64,000 bases of DNA, taken from JBEIGE01 sp040382055 (GTDB lineage Bacteria; Pseudomonadota; Gammaproteobacteria; Burkholderiales; Burkholderiaceae_C). The stretch lies in NCBI GenBank assembly GCA_040382055.1, contig JBEIGE010000010.1:1-64000 (forward strand), written 5' to 3'. The stretch's first letter is position 1; each line of letters opens with the position of its first letter. Made by a program: the position numbers and the translations under genes. The notes under the pieces are model-generated. The model was given only the letters and a program-made list of their open reading frames with translations, did not search any database and had not been told where the DNA came from. Shown one piece after another: positions 50,441 through 58,967 of this stretch.

Positions 50441-52717
50441 TCAAGCCTTCACGCAATCCGCAAAATACGCCCGCTTGCCATCGGCGTCCTCCACCTCCAC
50501 CAGGCCGTGGATGTCAGACTCAAAGCCGGGGCACTGGGCGTTGAATTCGCGGGAGAACTTCAAATAATCGACGATCTTTTTGTTGAAGACCTCGCCGGGA
50601 ATCAGCAGCGGTATGCCGGGCGGATAAGGCGTGACCAGCCCCACCGTGATGCGGCCTTCAAGGTCGTCAATCCCCACCCGCTCGGTTTTGCGCTGTGCGA
50701 TATGGGCATAGGCATCGCTGGGCTTCATGGCGGGCTTGAGGTCGCTTAAATACATGTCGGTGGTCAGGCGGGCAATGTCGTACTTGGCGTAGAGGTTGTG
50801 CAAATGCTGGCACAAATCAGCTAGCCCCATCTTTTCGTACTTGCGGTACTTCTGACAAAACTCAGGCAGGATGCGCCACATCGGCTGGTTTTTGTCATAG
50901 TCGTCCTTGAACTGCTGCAAGGCAGTCAGCATGCTGTTCCAGCGGCCCTTGGTAATACCGATGGTGAACATAATGAAAAAGCTGTAGAGCCCGGTTTTCT
51001 CAACCACCACACCGTGCTCGGCCAAAAACTTGGTCACGATACTCGCCGGGATGCCTGTTTTGGCAAAGCGACCGCTCAAGTCCATGCCGGGCGTGACCAC
51101 CGTTGATTTGATGGGATCCAGCATATTGAAGCCGGTGGCCATCTTGCCAAAGCCGTGCCAGTTCACGCCGGCCTTGGCGTTTTTGGATTCGCCCTTGATG
51201 ATCCAGTCATCCGAGCGGCCTATGCCCTCCTCCACCAGTTTTTCAGGGCCCCACACCTTGAACCACCAGTCAGCGCCGTACTCTTCATCCACCTTGCGCA
51301 TGGCACGCCGGAAATCCAGCGCCTCGGCAATACTTTCTTCCACCAGCGCGGTGCCTCCCGGGGGCTCCATCATGGCAGCAGCCACATCGCAACTGGCAAT
51401 GATGCTGTACTGCGGGGAGGTCGAGGTATGCATCAGATACGCCTCATTGAAGAGGTGACGGTCCAGTTTGACGGTTTGCGAATCTTGAACCAGCACATGG
51501 CTGGCCTGGCTGATACCCGCCAGCAGTTTGTGGATGGACTGGGTGGAATAGACCATGGCATGCTTGGGCCGGGCGCGTTTTTTGCCCATGGCGTGGTAGC
51601 TGCCATAGAAGGGGTGAAATGCAGCATGCGGCAACCAGGCTTCGTCAAAATGAAGGTTGTCCACATAGCCATCCAGCATGGTCTTGATGGTCTCAGTGTT
51701 GTAGAGCACCCCGTCATAGGTTGACTGCGTGATGGTCAGCACCCTGGGTTTTATTTTTTTGGTGTCAACACCTTTAAGCAACGGGTTGGCCCTGATTTTG
51801 GCCTGAATGGCGGCAGGCTCAAACTCTTCTTTGGGAATGGGGCCAATGATTCCAAAATGGTTGCGTGTGGGCTTGAGAAAAACCGGGATGGCCCCGGTCA
51901 TGATGATGGCGTGAAGAATTGATTTGTGGCAATTGCGATCCACAACCACCACATCGCCAGGAGCGACCGTATGGTGCCAGACCATCTTGTTGGAGGTGCT
52001 GGTCCCATTGGTAACAAAGAAGCAGTGATCGGCGTTGAAAATACGCGCTGCATTTCGCTCGCTCTCGCCTATGGCACCGTCATGTTCCAGCAGTTGTCCT
52101 AATTCCTCAACCGCATTGCACACGTCTGCGCGCAACATGTTCTCGCCAAAAAACTGGTGAAACATCTGGCCCACCGGGCTCTTCAGGAACGCAACCCCCC
52201 CGGAATGTCCCGGGCAATGCCAGGAATAAGAGCCATCTTCTGCGTAATCAAGAAGCGCCTTGAAGAACGGCGGCTGCACACCTTCCAGGTAACTTTTGGC
52301 TTCACGCAGAATATGACGCGCCACAAACTCGGGCGTGTCTTCAAACATGTGAATAAAGCCGTGCAGCTCGCGCAAAATATCATTGGGAATATGCCTTGAG
52401 GTCTTGGTTTCGCCATAGACATAAATGGGCACATCCAGATTTTTGCGGCGAACTTCTTCAATGAAATGCCGCAGATTCAACACTGCAGGGTCCAGGTCGG
52501 GACCGGGTGTGAACTCTTCGTCATCAATCGACAAAATAAAGGCGCTGGCCCGGCTTTGCTGCTGGGCAAACTGACTTAGATCACCATAGCTGGTTACCCC
52601 CAGCACTTCAAAGCCCTCGGTCTCAATGGCTTGGGCCAAGGCCCGAATTCCTAGTCCAGATGTATTTTCTGAACGGAAATCCTCATCAATGATGACAATG
52701 GGAAAACGAAATTTCAT
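50441..52717 (-). CDS. PLP-dependent arginine/lysine/ornithine decarboxylase
   Basis: This 758-residue enzyme belongs to the acid-resistance type fold I decarboxylases (AdiA/CadA/SpeF). It has an N-terminal response-regulator-like wing (about 1-130), a core with CPGHSGGVAFLKSPVG near 168-183, FVTNGTSTSNKMV near 234 (phosphate contact) and the PLP lysine at about 395 in STQSIHKLLAG. The C-terminal part has TPYPPGIPLLIPGE near 700. The GHSGG and THK-like signature fit arginine decarboxylase best, but lysine or ornithine remain possible. There is no antiporter gene beside it, so a role in polyamine supply is as likely as acid defence. Confidence 0.9.
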   Translation of the reverse strand: MKFRFPIVIIDEDFRSENTSGLGIRALAQAIETEGFEVLGVTSYGDLSQFAQQQSRASAFILSIDDEEFTPGPDLDPAVLNLRHFIEEVRRKNLDVPIYVYGETKTSRHIPNDILRELHGFIHMFEDTPEFVARHILREAKSYLEGVQPPFFKALLDYAEDGSYSWHCPGHSGGVAFLKSPVGQMFHQFFGENMLRADVCNAVEELGQLLEHDGAIGESERNAARIFNADHCFFVTNGTSTSNKMVWHHTVAPGDVVVVDRNCHKSILHAIIMTGAIPVFLKPTRNHFGIIGPIPKEEFEPAAIQAKIRANPLLKGVDTKKIKPRVLTITQSTYDGVLYNTETIKTMLDGYVDNLHFDEAWLPHAAFHPFYGSYHAMGKKRARPKHAMVYSTQSIHKLLAGISQASHVLVQDSQTVKLDRHLFNEAYLMHTSTSPQYSIIASCDVAAAMMEPPGGTALVEESIAEALDFRRAMRKVDEEYGADWWFKVWGPEKLVEEGIGRSDDWIIKGESKNAKAGVNWHGFGKMATGFNMLDPIKSTVVTPGMDLSGRFAKTGIPASIVTKFLAEHGVVVEKTGLYSFFIMFTIGITKGRWNSMLTALQQFKDDYDKNQPMWRILPEFCQKYRKYEKMGLADLCQHLHNLYAKYDIARLTTDMYLSDLKPAMKPSDAYAHIAQRKTERVGIDDLEGRITVGLVTPYPPGIPLLIPGEVFNKKIVDYLKFSREFNAQCPGFESDIHGLVEVEDADGKRAYFADCVKA

Positions 52718-52867
52718 GAAAGCTCCAGCCTGAAGAATTAATTGACCGAGCGCGAAGTTTAAGGACTTATTGTGAAGCTCTCGGTTCAGGAGCAGACATT
52801 TGCCAAAAATTATCGCAATCGCAACACTCTCCAGTCTTGGATGACCGAGTACCCAAACGGGAGGAAA

Positions 52868-53635
52868 CTACTTCATGACAAGACCGCCATCGACAAACAG
52901 GGTCTGGCCGGTCATGAAGCGGCTCCAGTCCGAAGCAAGAAACATTACAGGCCCCGCAATGTCTTCCGGCCTGGCAATTCGTCGCAGAGGCGTTTGAGCC
53001 GCAATGAGGTCTTTCACTTCCTCCTTGGTGGAGCGACTGGATTGGGTTGGGTAAACCAGGCCCGGGGCAACACAATTGACGCGGATGCCAAGAGCGCCCA
53101 ACTCAACTGCCAGGTTGCGGCTGAACCCGATCACGGCCGACTTGGCCGTGGTGTACTCGTGGTAGGCAATGGCGGGGCGCTCAACCAGATCGCTCACCAT
53201 ATTGATGATGACACCTGCGCTGCGTTTTTTGAAATGCTTCAGCACCTCCTGACAAACCAGGAAAGTCGCCCGCAAAGTTCCGTCCAGTTGGCGTTGATAG
53301 TGTTCCCAGGACAGGTCCCAAAACAAGCTACGCTTATCCGGATCAAACTGATAGGCGGCAAACGCGTTATTGACCAGCACGTCAATCTGCCCCAGTTCCA
53401 GAAGAACCTGTTGCACCATGCTGCTGACCGCTTGTTCCGAACTCACATCCGCCTGCACAGCCCAAGCATCGCCGCCAAGACGCTTGCATTCTTCCACCAC
53501 TGCTTGCGCAGACGCATGGTCCTGCAGGTAGTTCACCGCCACGGTAGCGCCCTCTTGGGCAAAAGCACGCGCAATGACAGCACCAATACCGCGTCCCGCA
53601 CCGGTAACCAGAATCACTTTGGCTTTGAATTTCAT
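52868..53635 (-). CDS. SDR-family oxidoreductase of the riboswitch operon
   Basis: This classical SDR of 255 residues has a GAGRGIG loop near 12-18, Y157 and K161 in EYTTAKSA and a C-terminal GQTLFVDGG. The usual NNAG after beta-4 reads NNAF, an unusual change at a cofactor-contact position. The closest general family is FabG. It is the last gene of the TPP-riboswitch operon, 21 bases after the substrate-binding protein gene. In that setting it could reduce an aldehyde made by the LuxC-like enzyme to the alcohol, but this is inference from gene order. Confidence 0.88.
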   Translation of the reverse strand: MKFKAKVILVTGAGRGIGAVIARAFAQEGATVAVNYLQDHASAQAVVEECKRLGGDAWAVQADVSSEQAVSSMVQQVLLELGQIDVLVNNAFAAYQFDPDKRSLFWDLSWEHYQRQLDGTLRATFLVCQEVLKHFKKRSAGVIINMVSDLVERPAIAYHEYTTAKSAVIGFSRNLAVELGALGIRVNCVAPGLVYPTQSSRSTKEEVKDLIAAQTPLRRIARPEDIAGPVMFLASDWSRFMTGQTLFVDGGLVMK

Positions 53636-53656
53636 GTTTTAACGCAGCTTGGTGAA

Positions 53657-54661
53657 TTATTTGCCCGGAAGCAGATCCTGAGCGATCACGTCAGTCGCCT
53701 TGATATCGCGCTGAATCATGCCCAGACGCTTGTAGGTATCGGCAGCCTTTTGAAACATGGGAACATCAAGGGCACCCAGACCTTTGGCATCGGTCAGCGG
53801 GGAGACACTGCTGGCATTTCTCAAGCCAATAATTTGACGGTTGACGTCCAGGTTTTTTCCATCAATGGCGCGTTTGACTGCCAAAGCTGCAGCCTCATCC
53901 GGATTTTTAATCATCCAGACGGCACTGTCCCGATAGGCCAGCAAAAACCGCCTCAGCACATCTTTGCGGGTTTGGTAGGTTTGCTCCGTGACTACAAAAA
54001 CATCGCTCGAAACATTGAGATGATTACGCACGTCAATCACATTGACCTCCCCCAAACCGCGTAGCTTTCCCACCAGCAAGCCGGTGTCTGTGGCAGCCGT
54101 CGCGTCAACCTGCCCCTGAATCAGCGGCGCAAAGTTGAGTAAACCCGTCACCACAATAGTGACATCGGCCTCAGTCAAGCCGGCTTCATTCAACAGCACC
54201 AACAGGTTCTGCCGTGTTCCGCTCGAGAGGCTGTAGACACCGATTTTTTTTCCTTTCAGGTCTGCGGGTTTGGTGATATTGCTGGATTTAAGGGAAACGA
54301 CATTGAAGACGTTTTGCGGATAAATATCGTAAATGGCACGGAGTTTTTCACCTTTGTCCACAGCCGAAAAAAATGACCCCGGATCGGTAAAGGCAATCAG
54401 CGCCTGCCCTGAAAGCATATTGCGAATTGCATCGCCGCCGCCCGCGCCGGGTACATAGGTCAAGGCAATGCCGCGTGACTTGAAAAATCCTTTGTCCTCT
54501 TCCGTCAATAGGTTGGTTACCTCGGTAATGGGTTGACTCCATCCCGCAACAGCGACCTTATCCAGGGGAGTTGCCTGTGCCCAAGCCCCTGGAGCAGGTG
54601 CAAGGATAAATACGGCGGCCAAGATCAGGCCGCGAAAAAGCGTATGACTCAAAGCATTCAC
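53657..54661 (-). CDS. ABC transporter substrate-binding protein, NMT1/THI5-like
   Basis: The mature protein of about 300 residues has the two-lobed NMT1 fold: LLTEEDKGFFKSRGIALTYVP near 41, DAIRNMLSGQALIAFTDP near 67 and DLKGKKIGVYSLSSGTRQNL near 120. A signal peptide (LFRGLILAAVFILAPAPGAWA) targets it to the periplasm. The GTG at 54661 is favoured because AAGGA lies 8 bases before it and it directly follows the permease stop. A GTG at 54679 would overlap that gene. Family members bind pyrimidine thiamine precursors (ThiY) but also sulfonates or nitrate. The TPP riboswitch ahead of this operon points to a thiamine-related ligand. Confidence 0.88.
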   Translation of the reverse strand: MNALSHTLFRGLILAAVFILAPAPGAWAQATPLDKVAVAGWSQPITEVTNLLTEEDKGFFKSRGIALTYVPGAGGGDAIRNMLSGQALIAFTDPGSFFSAVDKGEKLRAIYDIYPQNVFNVVSLKSSNITKPADLKGKKIGVYSLSSGTRQNLLVLLNEAGLTEADVTIVVTGLLNFAPLIQGQVDATAATDTGLLVGKLRGLGEVNVIDVRNHLNVSSDVFVVTEQTYQTRKDVLRRFLLAYRDSAVWMIKNPDEAAALAVKRAIDGKNLDVNRQIIGLRNASSVSPLTDAKGLGALDVPMFQKAADTYKRLGMIQRDIKATDVIAQDLLPGK

Positions 54662-54662
54662 T

Positions 54663-55445
54663 TCATTCTTCCTTTTCACTCAGTTCCATCTGTGGCGGCA
54701 GCAAAAGCCGCTCGATCCAGATGGCACATTGATAAATAGCCAAACCCATCGCGGTGATGATCACCAGAACCGCAAACATCAGCGGCGTATCCATCATTCC
54801 CTGAGAGGCAATGATCAATGCGCCCAAGCCCTTGCTGCCACCTATGAACTCACCCACGACAGCGCCCACCATGGCCAGCACCACAGCAACACGAAAACCC
54901 GCCAGGATGACTGGCAAGCCCGAGCGAATTTTCAACATCACAAGTGTTTGTAAATTGCTTGCGCCCAGCATCCTGAACAACTCCCGCTTTTGCGGGTCAA
55001 TCTGTTGCAGGGCTGTCAGTGTGTTTTCCATCAAGGGAAAAAAACAGATCAGCGCGGTAATAACTACTGTCGATGTCATTCCAAAACCGAACCAAACGAT
55101 GAAGAGCGGCGCAAGTGCGAGCTTGGGAATCACCTGACTGATGACCATATAGGGCTGCATCAGGCGACGCAAGACATCAAATTCGGCCATTAACAAGCCT
55201 GATAAAAATCCGAATGTGCAGCCCACAAAAAGACCCAGAATAAGTTCGGTCAGCGTTCGAACAAAATGAGGATAAAAATAGCCGGTGTAAATGCCTTGCC
55301 ACAGTGCCTCTGCAATCACCGATGGCGCCGGAAGAACCAGTGTCGGGATTTCTGAAAGTCTTGAAAAAAGTTCCCAAGTCATCAGCAAACCAAGCATCAG
55401 TAGGAAGGAGCTCAGTCGAACCATGGCGGGCTGCGTCAGTTTCAT
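54663..55445 (-). CDS. ABC transporter permease (ThiX/SsuC type)
   Basis: This 260-residue inner-membrane protein has six hydrophobic segments and the BPD_transp_1 contact loop ELFRMLGASNLQTLVMLKIRSGLP near 165-188. ATSG-like loops give way to GGSKGLGALI near 215, as in the taurine/nitrate/thiamine-precursor permeases. The ATG overlaps the ATPase stop (ATGA). Its stop is followed two bases later by the start of the binding-protein gene. With the neighbours it forms a complete importer. Confidence 0.9.
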   Translation of the reverse strand: MKLTQPAMVRLSSFLLMLGLLMTWELFSRLSEIPTLVLPAPSVIAEALWQGIYTGYFYPHFVRTLTELILGLFVGCTFGFLSGLLMAEFDVLRRLMQPYMVISQVIPKLALAPLFIVWFGFGMTSTVVITALICFFPLMENTLTALQQIDPQKRELFRMLGASNLQTLVMLKIRSGLPVILAGFRVAVVLAMVGAVVGEFIGGSKGLGALIIASQGMMDTPLMFAVLVIITAMGLAIYQCAIWIERLLLPPQMELSEKEE

Positions 55446-56209
55446 GGATGACACCCATCCATGGTTTGCCTGACTTGTGCGCACAGTTCATTGAAGGGCA
55501 GGCCATAACGTATCTCCCGCCGTCTCGGCCGAGGCAATGGCACCGTGAGGTCTTCAACAATACGGCCCTGGGACATCACAGCAACCCGGTCGGCCAAATA
55601 CACTGCCTCGGCAATATCATGCGTGACAAATAAAACAGTGGTTTGACCCCAATGGCAAATTGCGAGCAAGTCATCCTGGAGTTCCTCCCGGGTCATGGCA
55701 TCGAGCGCAGCAAAAGGCTCATCGAGCAACAACAAGCCCGGGTCCATGATGAGTGCCCGGGCGAGTGCAACCCGGCTCTGTTGCCCGCCAGACAGTTCAC
55801 CCGGATATCGCCTGAGCAAACCCGACAGGCCTAACTGCTCAAGCAAGGCCGCTGCCCTACTTCGATCCTGCGTGTCGGGTTTGCGCTGCAAAACAATGGG
55901 AAGCAATACGTTATCGATCACTGTTTTCCACTCCAGCAGGGTGGGTGATTGAAAAACAAACCCCAAACTTGCCAGGGGCTTGTCCAGGCGTTGCCCTTCA
56001 ACGTGAATGGCGCCTTTGTCTGGTTGGTACAGGCCCGATGCCAGTTTCAACAAGGTGGTCTTGCCGCAACCGCTGCGACCCACCAGACAGTGAAATTCAC
56101 CCCGTCCGATCTGCCAGTCCACGGCGTTGACAACCTGCATTTGACCTCGGTAGTCGTAGCTCACCCCGGACATGCTCAGGAACGGATTTGATGAGGAACC
56201 CAGGGCCAT
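55442..56209 (-). CDS. ABC transporter ATPase (ThiZ/SsuB type)
   Basis: The ATPase of about 255 residues has VGRSGCGKTTLL near 44, the Q-loop GFVFQSPTLLEWKTVIDNV near 84, LSGGQQSRVALARAL near 138 and LLLLDEPFAALD near 158, with the switch His in VTHDIAEAV. The WKTV-type sequence after the Q-loop is usual for the nitrate/sulfonate/thiamine-precursor importer group. The ATG at 56209 stands one base after the luxC-like stop. Two further in-frame ATGs upstream would overlap that gene. It is third of six operon genes. Confidence 0.9.
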   Translation of the reverse strand: MALGSSSNPFLSMSGVSYDYRGQMQVVNAVDWQIGRGEFHCLVGRSGCGKTTLLKLASGLYQPDKGAIHVEGQRLDKPLASLGFVFQSPTLLEWKTVIDNVLLPIVLQRKPDTQDRSRAAALLEQLGLSGLLRRYPGELSGGQQSRVALARALIMDPGLLLLDEPFAALDAMTREELQDDLLAICHWGQTTVLFVTHDIAEAVYLADRVAVMSQGRIVEDLTVPLPRPRRREIRYGLPFNELCAQVRQTMDGCHP

Positions 56210-56210
56210 G

Positions 56211-57665
56211 TCAGTCCGCATAGGGGGCATATCTTTCAGCCATCATGTGCGCAGAAGACTCAATATCCACCATGGAAATGAGGTCCAGTAGACTAAAGCG
56301 TCCGTCATGGTGCCAGCCAGCCTCCGGGGAGGTCATCTCACCCAGTGCGCAAATTCGTGTCACACCTGCTGCGCCGAGCTGGTGAGCCAGCTTGAAAATC
56401 TCTTCCGGTGTCGCAGCGAGACCCACCGTTTGCAAATAAGCTCGATGGGGCTCTATGAGCGGAAAAACCTGGGTTAAATCGTCAACGGCAACCACCTTGA
56501 TGGTGCGGTTCATGACGGTAGGCTCAAAAGGCTGTAATTGGTCGCAAAAGACAACCGTGCCGTGACGGCCACTGCTCACATCTGAACCAGGTTCTGAAAG
56601 CGCTTTGATCTCCTGGGCTTGTGTCCAATTCGCCATGAGAACAGAGTCATTCAAGGACTGCCTCAAAGGCGGGTACTTTTTCTCCAGCGCCTGCAGTTCA
56701 TTGGACAAATAACGCGCGAAGTCTTCGGGGCTGATCGCACCGGCACGCTGCACATAAATCACATGCGGCGAATAACACCCTTGCTGCTCGTAACGCACGA
56801 CATCCAAAGCGGCCAACTGCGCTGATTTCAAACCCTGGCGTGCATCCAGTGCGGCTTTGGACACCAGCGCAAAGCTGATTTTGTGGCCAAAAGCCAGAAA
56901 ACGGCTAGTCAACGGTACTTGCTTGCGTATGGCTTCAAGCGCAAGGTTGCCGCCGTAGGCCAACACAAGATCAGCCTGGGAAAAAAACAAACGCTCCTTT
57001 AAGGTATCACCGCCGCGCCACCAGACAACGGCCAGACAGTCTGCCAGACGTGGATCTACCTCAACCAGCATCTGGGCAAACCAGCCAGCCAACAAAGGCT
57101 CTGCACTGGAGACCTTGCCGACGGTTCCTGATTTGACCAATAAACCGGCAATCAAGCTCCATAGCGGAAGTCCTGGCACATTGCCAGCCCAGACATGAAC
57201 TGCCAGATCAGCACCAACAGCTTTTGAGAAGCCGCCTTTGACACGCGGTTGAAAATCATCGAGCAGCAAAGGGTTGGTGAAATCCTCCACCAGAAAACGT
57301 TGCAACTGGGGTTTGCGAAATGTTTTCAGGTACTGCGTCAAGCCTAAACGAACCATGTCCGCATCAAAGCCAGACACCAAAGGTAAAAGGCGGTCCAATT
57401 TTTGCCGCCAGGGATCATGCACGTCAAGCAAACGCGCAATCACGGCATCTATGGTTGAAACAATCTGCGTTACTGACAACGTCTTGAGATAGTTTCTACC
57501 GGCTGTTTTCACGCGGCTGGATAAATCATTCACCTGCAGTTCAGAAAGAAGCGGCACGGATACGTCTAGCGTTTGTCCATCGCCTTCAAATCGCAACCGC
57601 TCCCACTGGATGTCTTCGGTCTTGATGCCAGGCAAATAGCCTGCAAACTCGTGCAATACCGTCAC
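56211..57665 (-). CDS. LuxC-like acyl reductase (aldehyde-forming)
   Basis: This protein of about 484 residues belongs to the LuxC family (PF05893), NADPH-dependent enzymes that take an acyl group as a cysteine thioester and release it as aldehyde. The nucleophile is C297 in YEQQGCYSPHVIYV, the counterpart of the active cysteine of Vibrio LuxC. VHVWAGNVPGLPLWSLIAGL near 162 is the family's nucleotide-site block, and QADLVLAYGGNLALEAIRK follows. No luciferase (LuxAB) or LuxD is present. The GTG start overlaps the stop of the LuxE-like gene (GTGA), so production is coupled. Control by the TPP riboswitch is unexpected for this family. Confidence 0.9.
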   Translation of the reverse strand: MTVLHEFAGYLPGIKTEDIQWERLRFEGDGQTLDVSVPLLSELQVNDLSSRVKTAGRNYLKTLSVTQIVSTIDAVIARLLDVHDPWRQKLDRLLPLVSGFDADMVRLGLTQYLKTFRKPQLQRFLVEDFTNPLLLDDFQPRVKGGFSKAVGADLAVHVWAGNVPGLPLWSLIAGLLVKSGTVGKVSSAEPLLAGWFAQMLVEVDPRLADCLAVVWWRGGDTLKERLFFSQADLVLAYGGNLALEAIRKQVPLTSRFLAFGHKISFALVSKAALDARQGLKSAQLAALDVVRYEQQGCYSPHVIYVQRAGAISPEDFARYLSNELQALEKKYPPLRQSLNDSVLMANWTQAQEIKALSEPGSDVSSGRHGTVVFCDQLQPFEPTVMNRTIKVVAVDDLTQVFPLIEPHRAYLQTVGLAATPEEIFKLAHQLGAAGVTRICALGEMTSPEAGWHHDGRFSLLDLISMVDIESSAHMMAERYAPYAD

Positions 57666-58753
57666 GCCTTGGCCGCCTTTAAAAACTCTTCCACAGCCAG
57701 CGAGCAACCTTTAGCCGCACTGCCACGGGCTCGACCCATCAAGACAAATCCCTCAGGTGCAGCAACGCCCATATCTTCTGTCAAGATGGTGGTCACCGAA
57801 TTAAAGTTGGCCAGATCACAATGCACCAGAACCCCGGGCTCACCGGCTGGCATATCCAAACCGCTCATGGGATCGACAACCCGGGTACGGATCCAGTCCG
57901 GCCCGGACTTCACGGATGGTAGTGTCGCATTGCCATCGTCGTAAAACTGGGTACTGAGCTCAGTCATGCCGTACATATTGATGCAGTGACTGGCATTAAC
58001 ACCGAAGGTCCTGGCAAGCTGCTCATAAAACGCCTGAGGCGATAGTTCACGCGATTGACCCTTGAAACCACCCGTATCCAGCACGCGGCTTCCCTCAGGT
58101 AATTTGAATTCCAGGCCCTGCTCATGAAGCTCGTCCATCAGGTGCACAAGGCTGTAACTGGCACCTAACAAGGCATAGGGCTCGCCGGAGTTTTGAGCGC
58201 GGGTCAAATCAGATAACGCCAGTGGAAGGTCCATGCCGGATTCATTGATCAGGTAAGCACTGTCTGGGGACCCAAACCTTGCCTTTGCAAGCGCCAGATA
58301 GTGTGCCAGTGAAGAATTCGACATCTGCGTTTCTGAGGGGAACAGGATGCCCATTCGCATTTTGTGATGACCCCGCATGAAGCGGTGACTGAAGTTACGC
58401 GTCATCGACGCGTCGTAAACCGCCAGATTGGGGTGGTAATGCTTGCCTCGCAGATCAGCTTGGGTTGTACCACTGGTCATAAAGATGCGAGCAGCAAAAT
58501 CGGGTGGCGTGCAAGTCAATGTGAGTTCTTTGAAACCACTGATGGGCACAGCAGGAATCTCACGCCAAGATTTGACTGTACGCGGTGTTTTGCCACGTTG
58601 CTGGCAAAAACGCTGAAAAGGCAAGTTGTAGGAGTACTGGTGAGCGAAAGTGGTCAAAGCCTGGAGATCAAAATCAGCCTGCGAAATATCGGGCGCAGAC
58701 ATCAAGGCCAACAGACTTTTTTGAAGGTTGGCTGAACTGAGGTCTGAGGTCAT
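57662..58753 (-). CDS. LuxE-like acyl-protein synthetase
   Basis: The 363-residue protein belongs to the LuxE acyl-protein synthetase family (PF04443), which adenylates a carboxylic acid with ATP and moves it to an own Cys. FMTSGTTQADLRGKHYH near 91-106 is the adenylate phosphate-binding motif and NMYGMTELSTQFYDD near 265 the second core block of the ANL-like fold. The C-terminus, KGCSLAVEEFLKAAKA, has a Cys 14 residues from the end, the place of the acylated Cys of Vibrio LuxE. It is the first gene after the TPP riboswitch. The ATG lacks a strong ribosome site and overlaps the stop of a tiny leader frame (TGATG). Confidence 0.9.
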   Translation of the reverse strand: MTSDLSSANLQKSLLALMSAPDISQADFDLQALTTFAHQYSYNLPFQRFCQQRGKTPRTVKSWREIPAVPISGFKELTLTCTPPDFAARIFMTSGTTQADLRGKHYHPNLAVYDASMTRNFSHRFMRGHHKMRMGILFPSETQMSNSSLAHYLALAKARFGSPDSAYLINESGMDLPLALSDLTRAQNSGEPYALLGASYSLVHLMDELHEQGLEFKLPEGSRVLDTGGFKGQSRELSPQAFYEQLARTFGVNASHCINMYGMTELSTQFYDDGNATLPSVKSGPDWIRTRVVDPMSGLDMPAGEPGVLVHCDLANFNSVTTILTEDMGVAAPEGFVLMGRARGSAAKGCSLAVEEFLKAAKA

Positions 58754-58776
58754 CAAAAGGTCTTTCGGAGGCGCAT
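58753..58776 (-). other. Possible 7-codon leader peptide coupled to the luxE-like gene
   Basis: The frame reads MRLRKTF, stops at TGA and shares a base with the following ATG. CGGAG stands 9 bases before its start, a better ribosome site than the luxE-like gene itself has. That CGGAG is part of the left arm of a hairpin, so its availability could be switched. It may be chance, as the frame is very short. Confidence 0.35.
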
Positions 58777-58795
58777 GGTTGTTTGCTCCGAAAGA
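58761..58795 (-). promoter_or_regulatory. Hairpin between riboswitch and first gene (expression platform)
   Basis: A perfect 10-bp inverted repeat, TCTTTCGGAG with CTCCGAAAGA, encloses 15 bases. It ends 7 bases before the start codon of the luxE-like gene, and CCTTTTG follows. The left arm contains the CGGAG ribosome site of the leader frame. This could be a terminator with a weak T tract or a ribosome-site sequestering hairpin. Sequestration fits better because the T run is short. Confidence 0.6.
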
Positions 58796-58825
58796 GGTTG
58801 CCGGCGAATACGGCAAACCCTGACA

Positions 58826-58921
58826 GCTCTTCTTACGTCGGCATGATCCGAGTCAAGTTCGCGGGTTTGGTCAGTTCCATCTCAGCCCACCTTGCTTAGA
58901 GCAAAGCTTGCACCCCGGAGC
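58826..58921 (-). promoter_or_regulatory. TPP riboswitch (THI element)
   Basis: All conserved parts occur in order on the minus strand: GGGGTGC (58916-58910), CTGAGA (58885-58880), ACCCGCGAAC (58866-58857) and GGATCATGCC (58849-58840), followed by GACGTAAGAAGAGC. The outer GCTC and GAGC can pair as P1. These are the P2-P3 and P4-P5 signatures of the thiamine pyrophosphate aptamer as known from E. coli thiM. It ends 72 bases before the luxE-like start codon. When thiamine pyrophosphate is plentiful, it should lower expression of the six genes downstream. Confidence 0.95.
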
Positions 58922-58967
58922 GATGCGATTCTATCGCAACACAAACTTGGATGAAGCTGCGCCAAGC

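Noticed and set aside
52772..54064. 430-codon open frame on the + strand opposite the SDR and binding-protein genes
   Set aside because: It runs antisense to two well-supported genes, its translation resembles no family and it has the composition of a reverse shadow of C-rich codons.
57666..57707. Longer N-terminus for the LuxC-like protein
   Set aside because: It would overlap the LuxE-like coding region, while the GTG at 57665 overlaps the stop only by the usual 4 bases.
56211..58753. Bioluminescence (lux) operon
   Set aside because: LuxA, LuxB and LuxD are absent, and the genes lie behind a TPP riboswitch with an importer.
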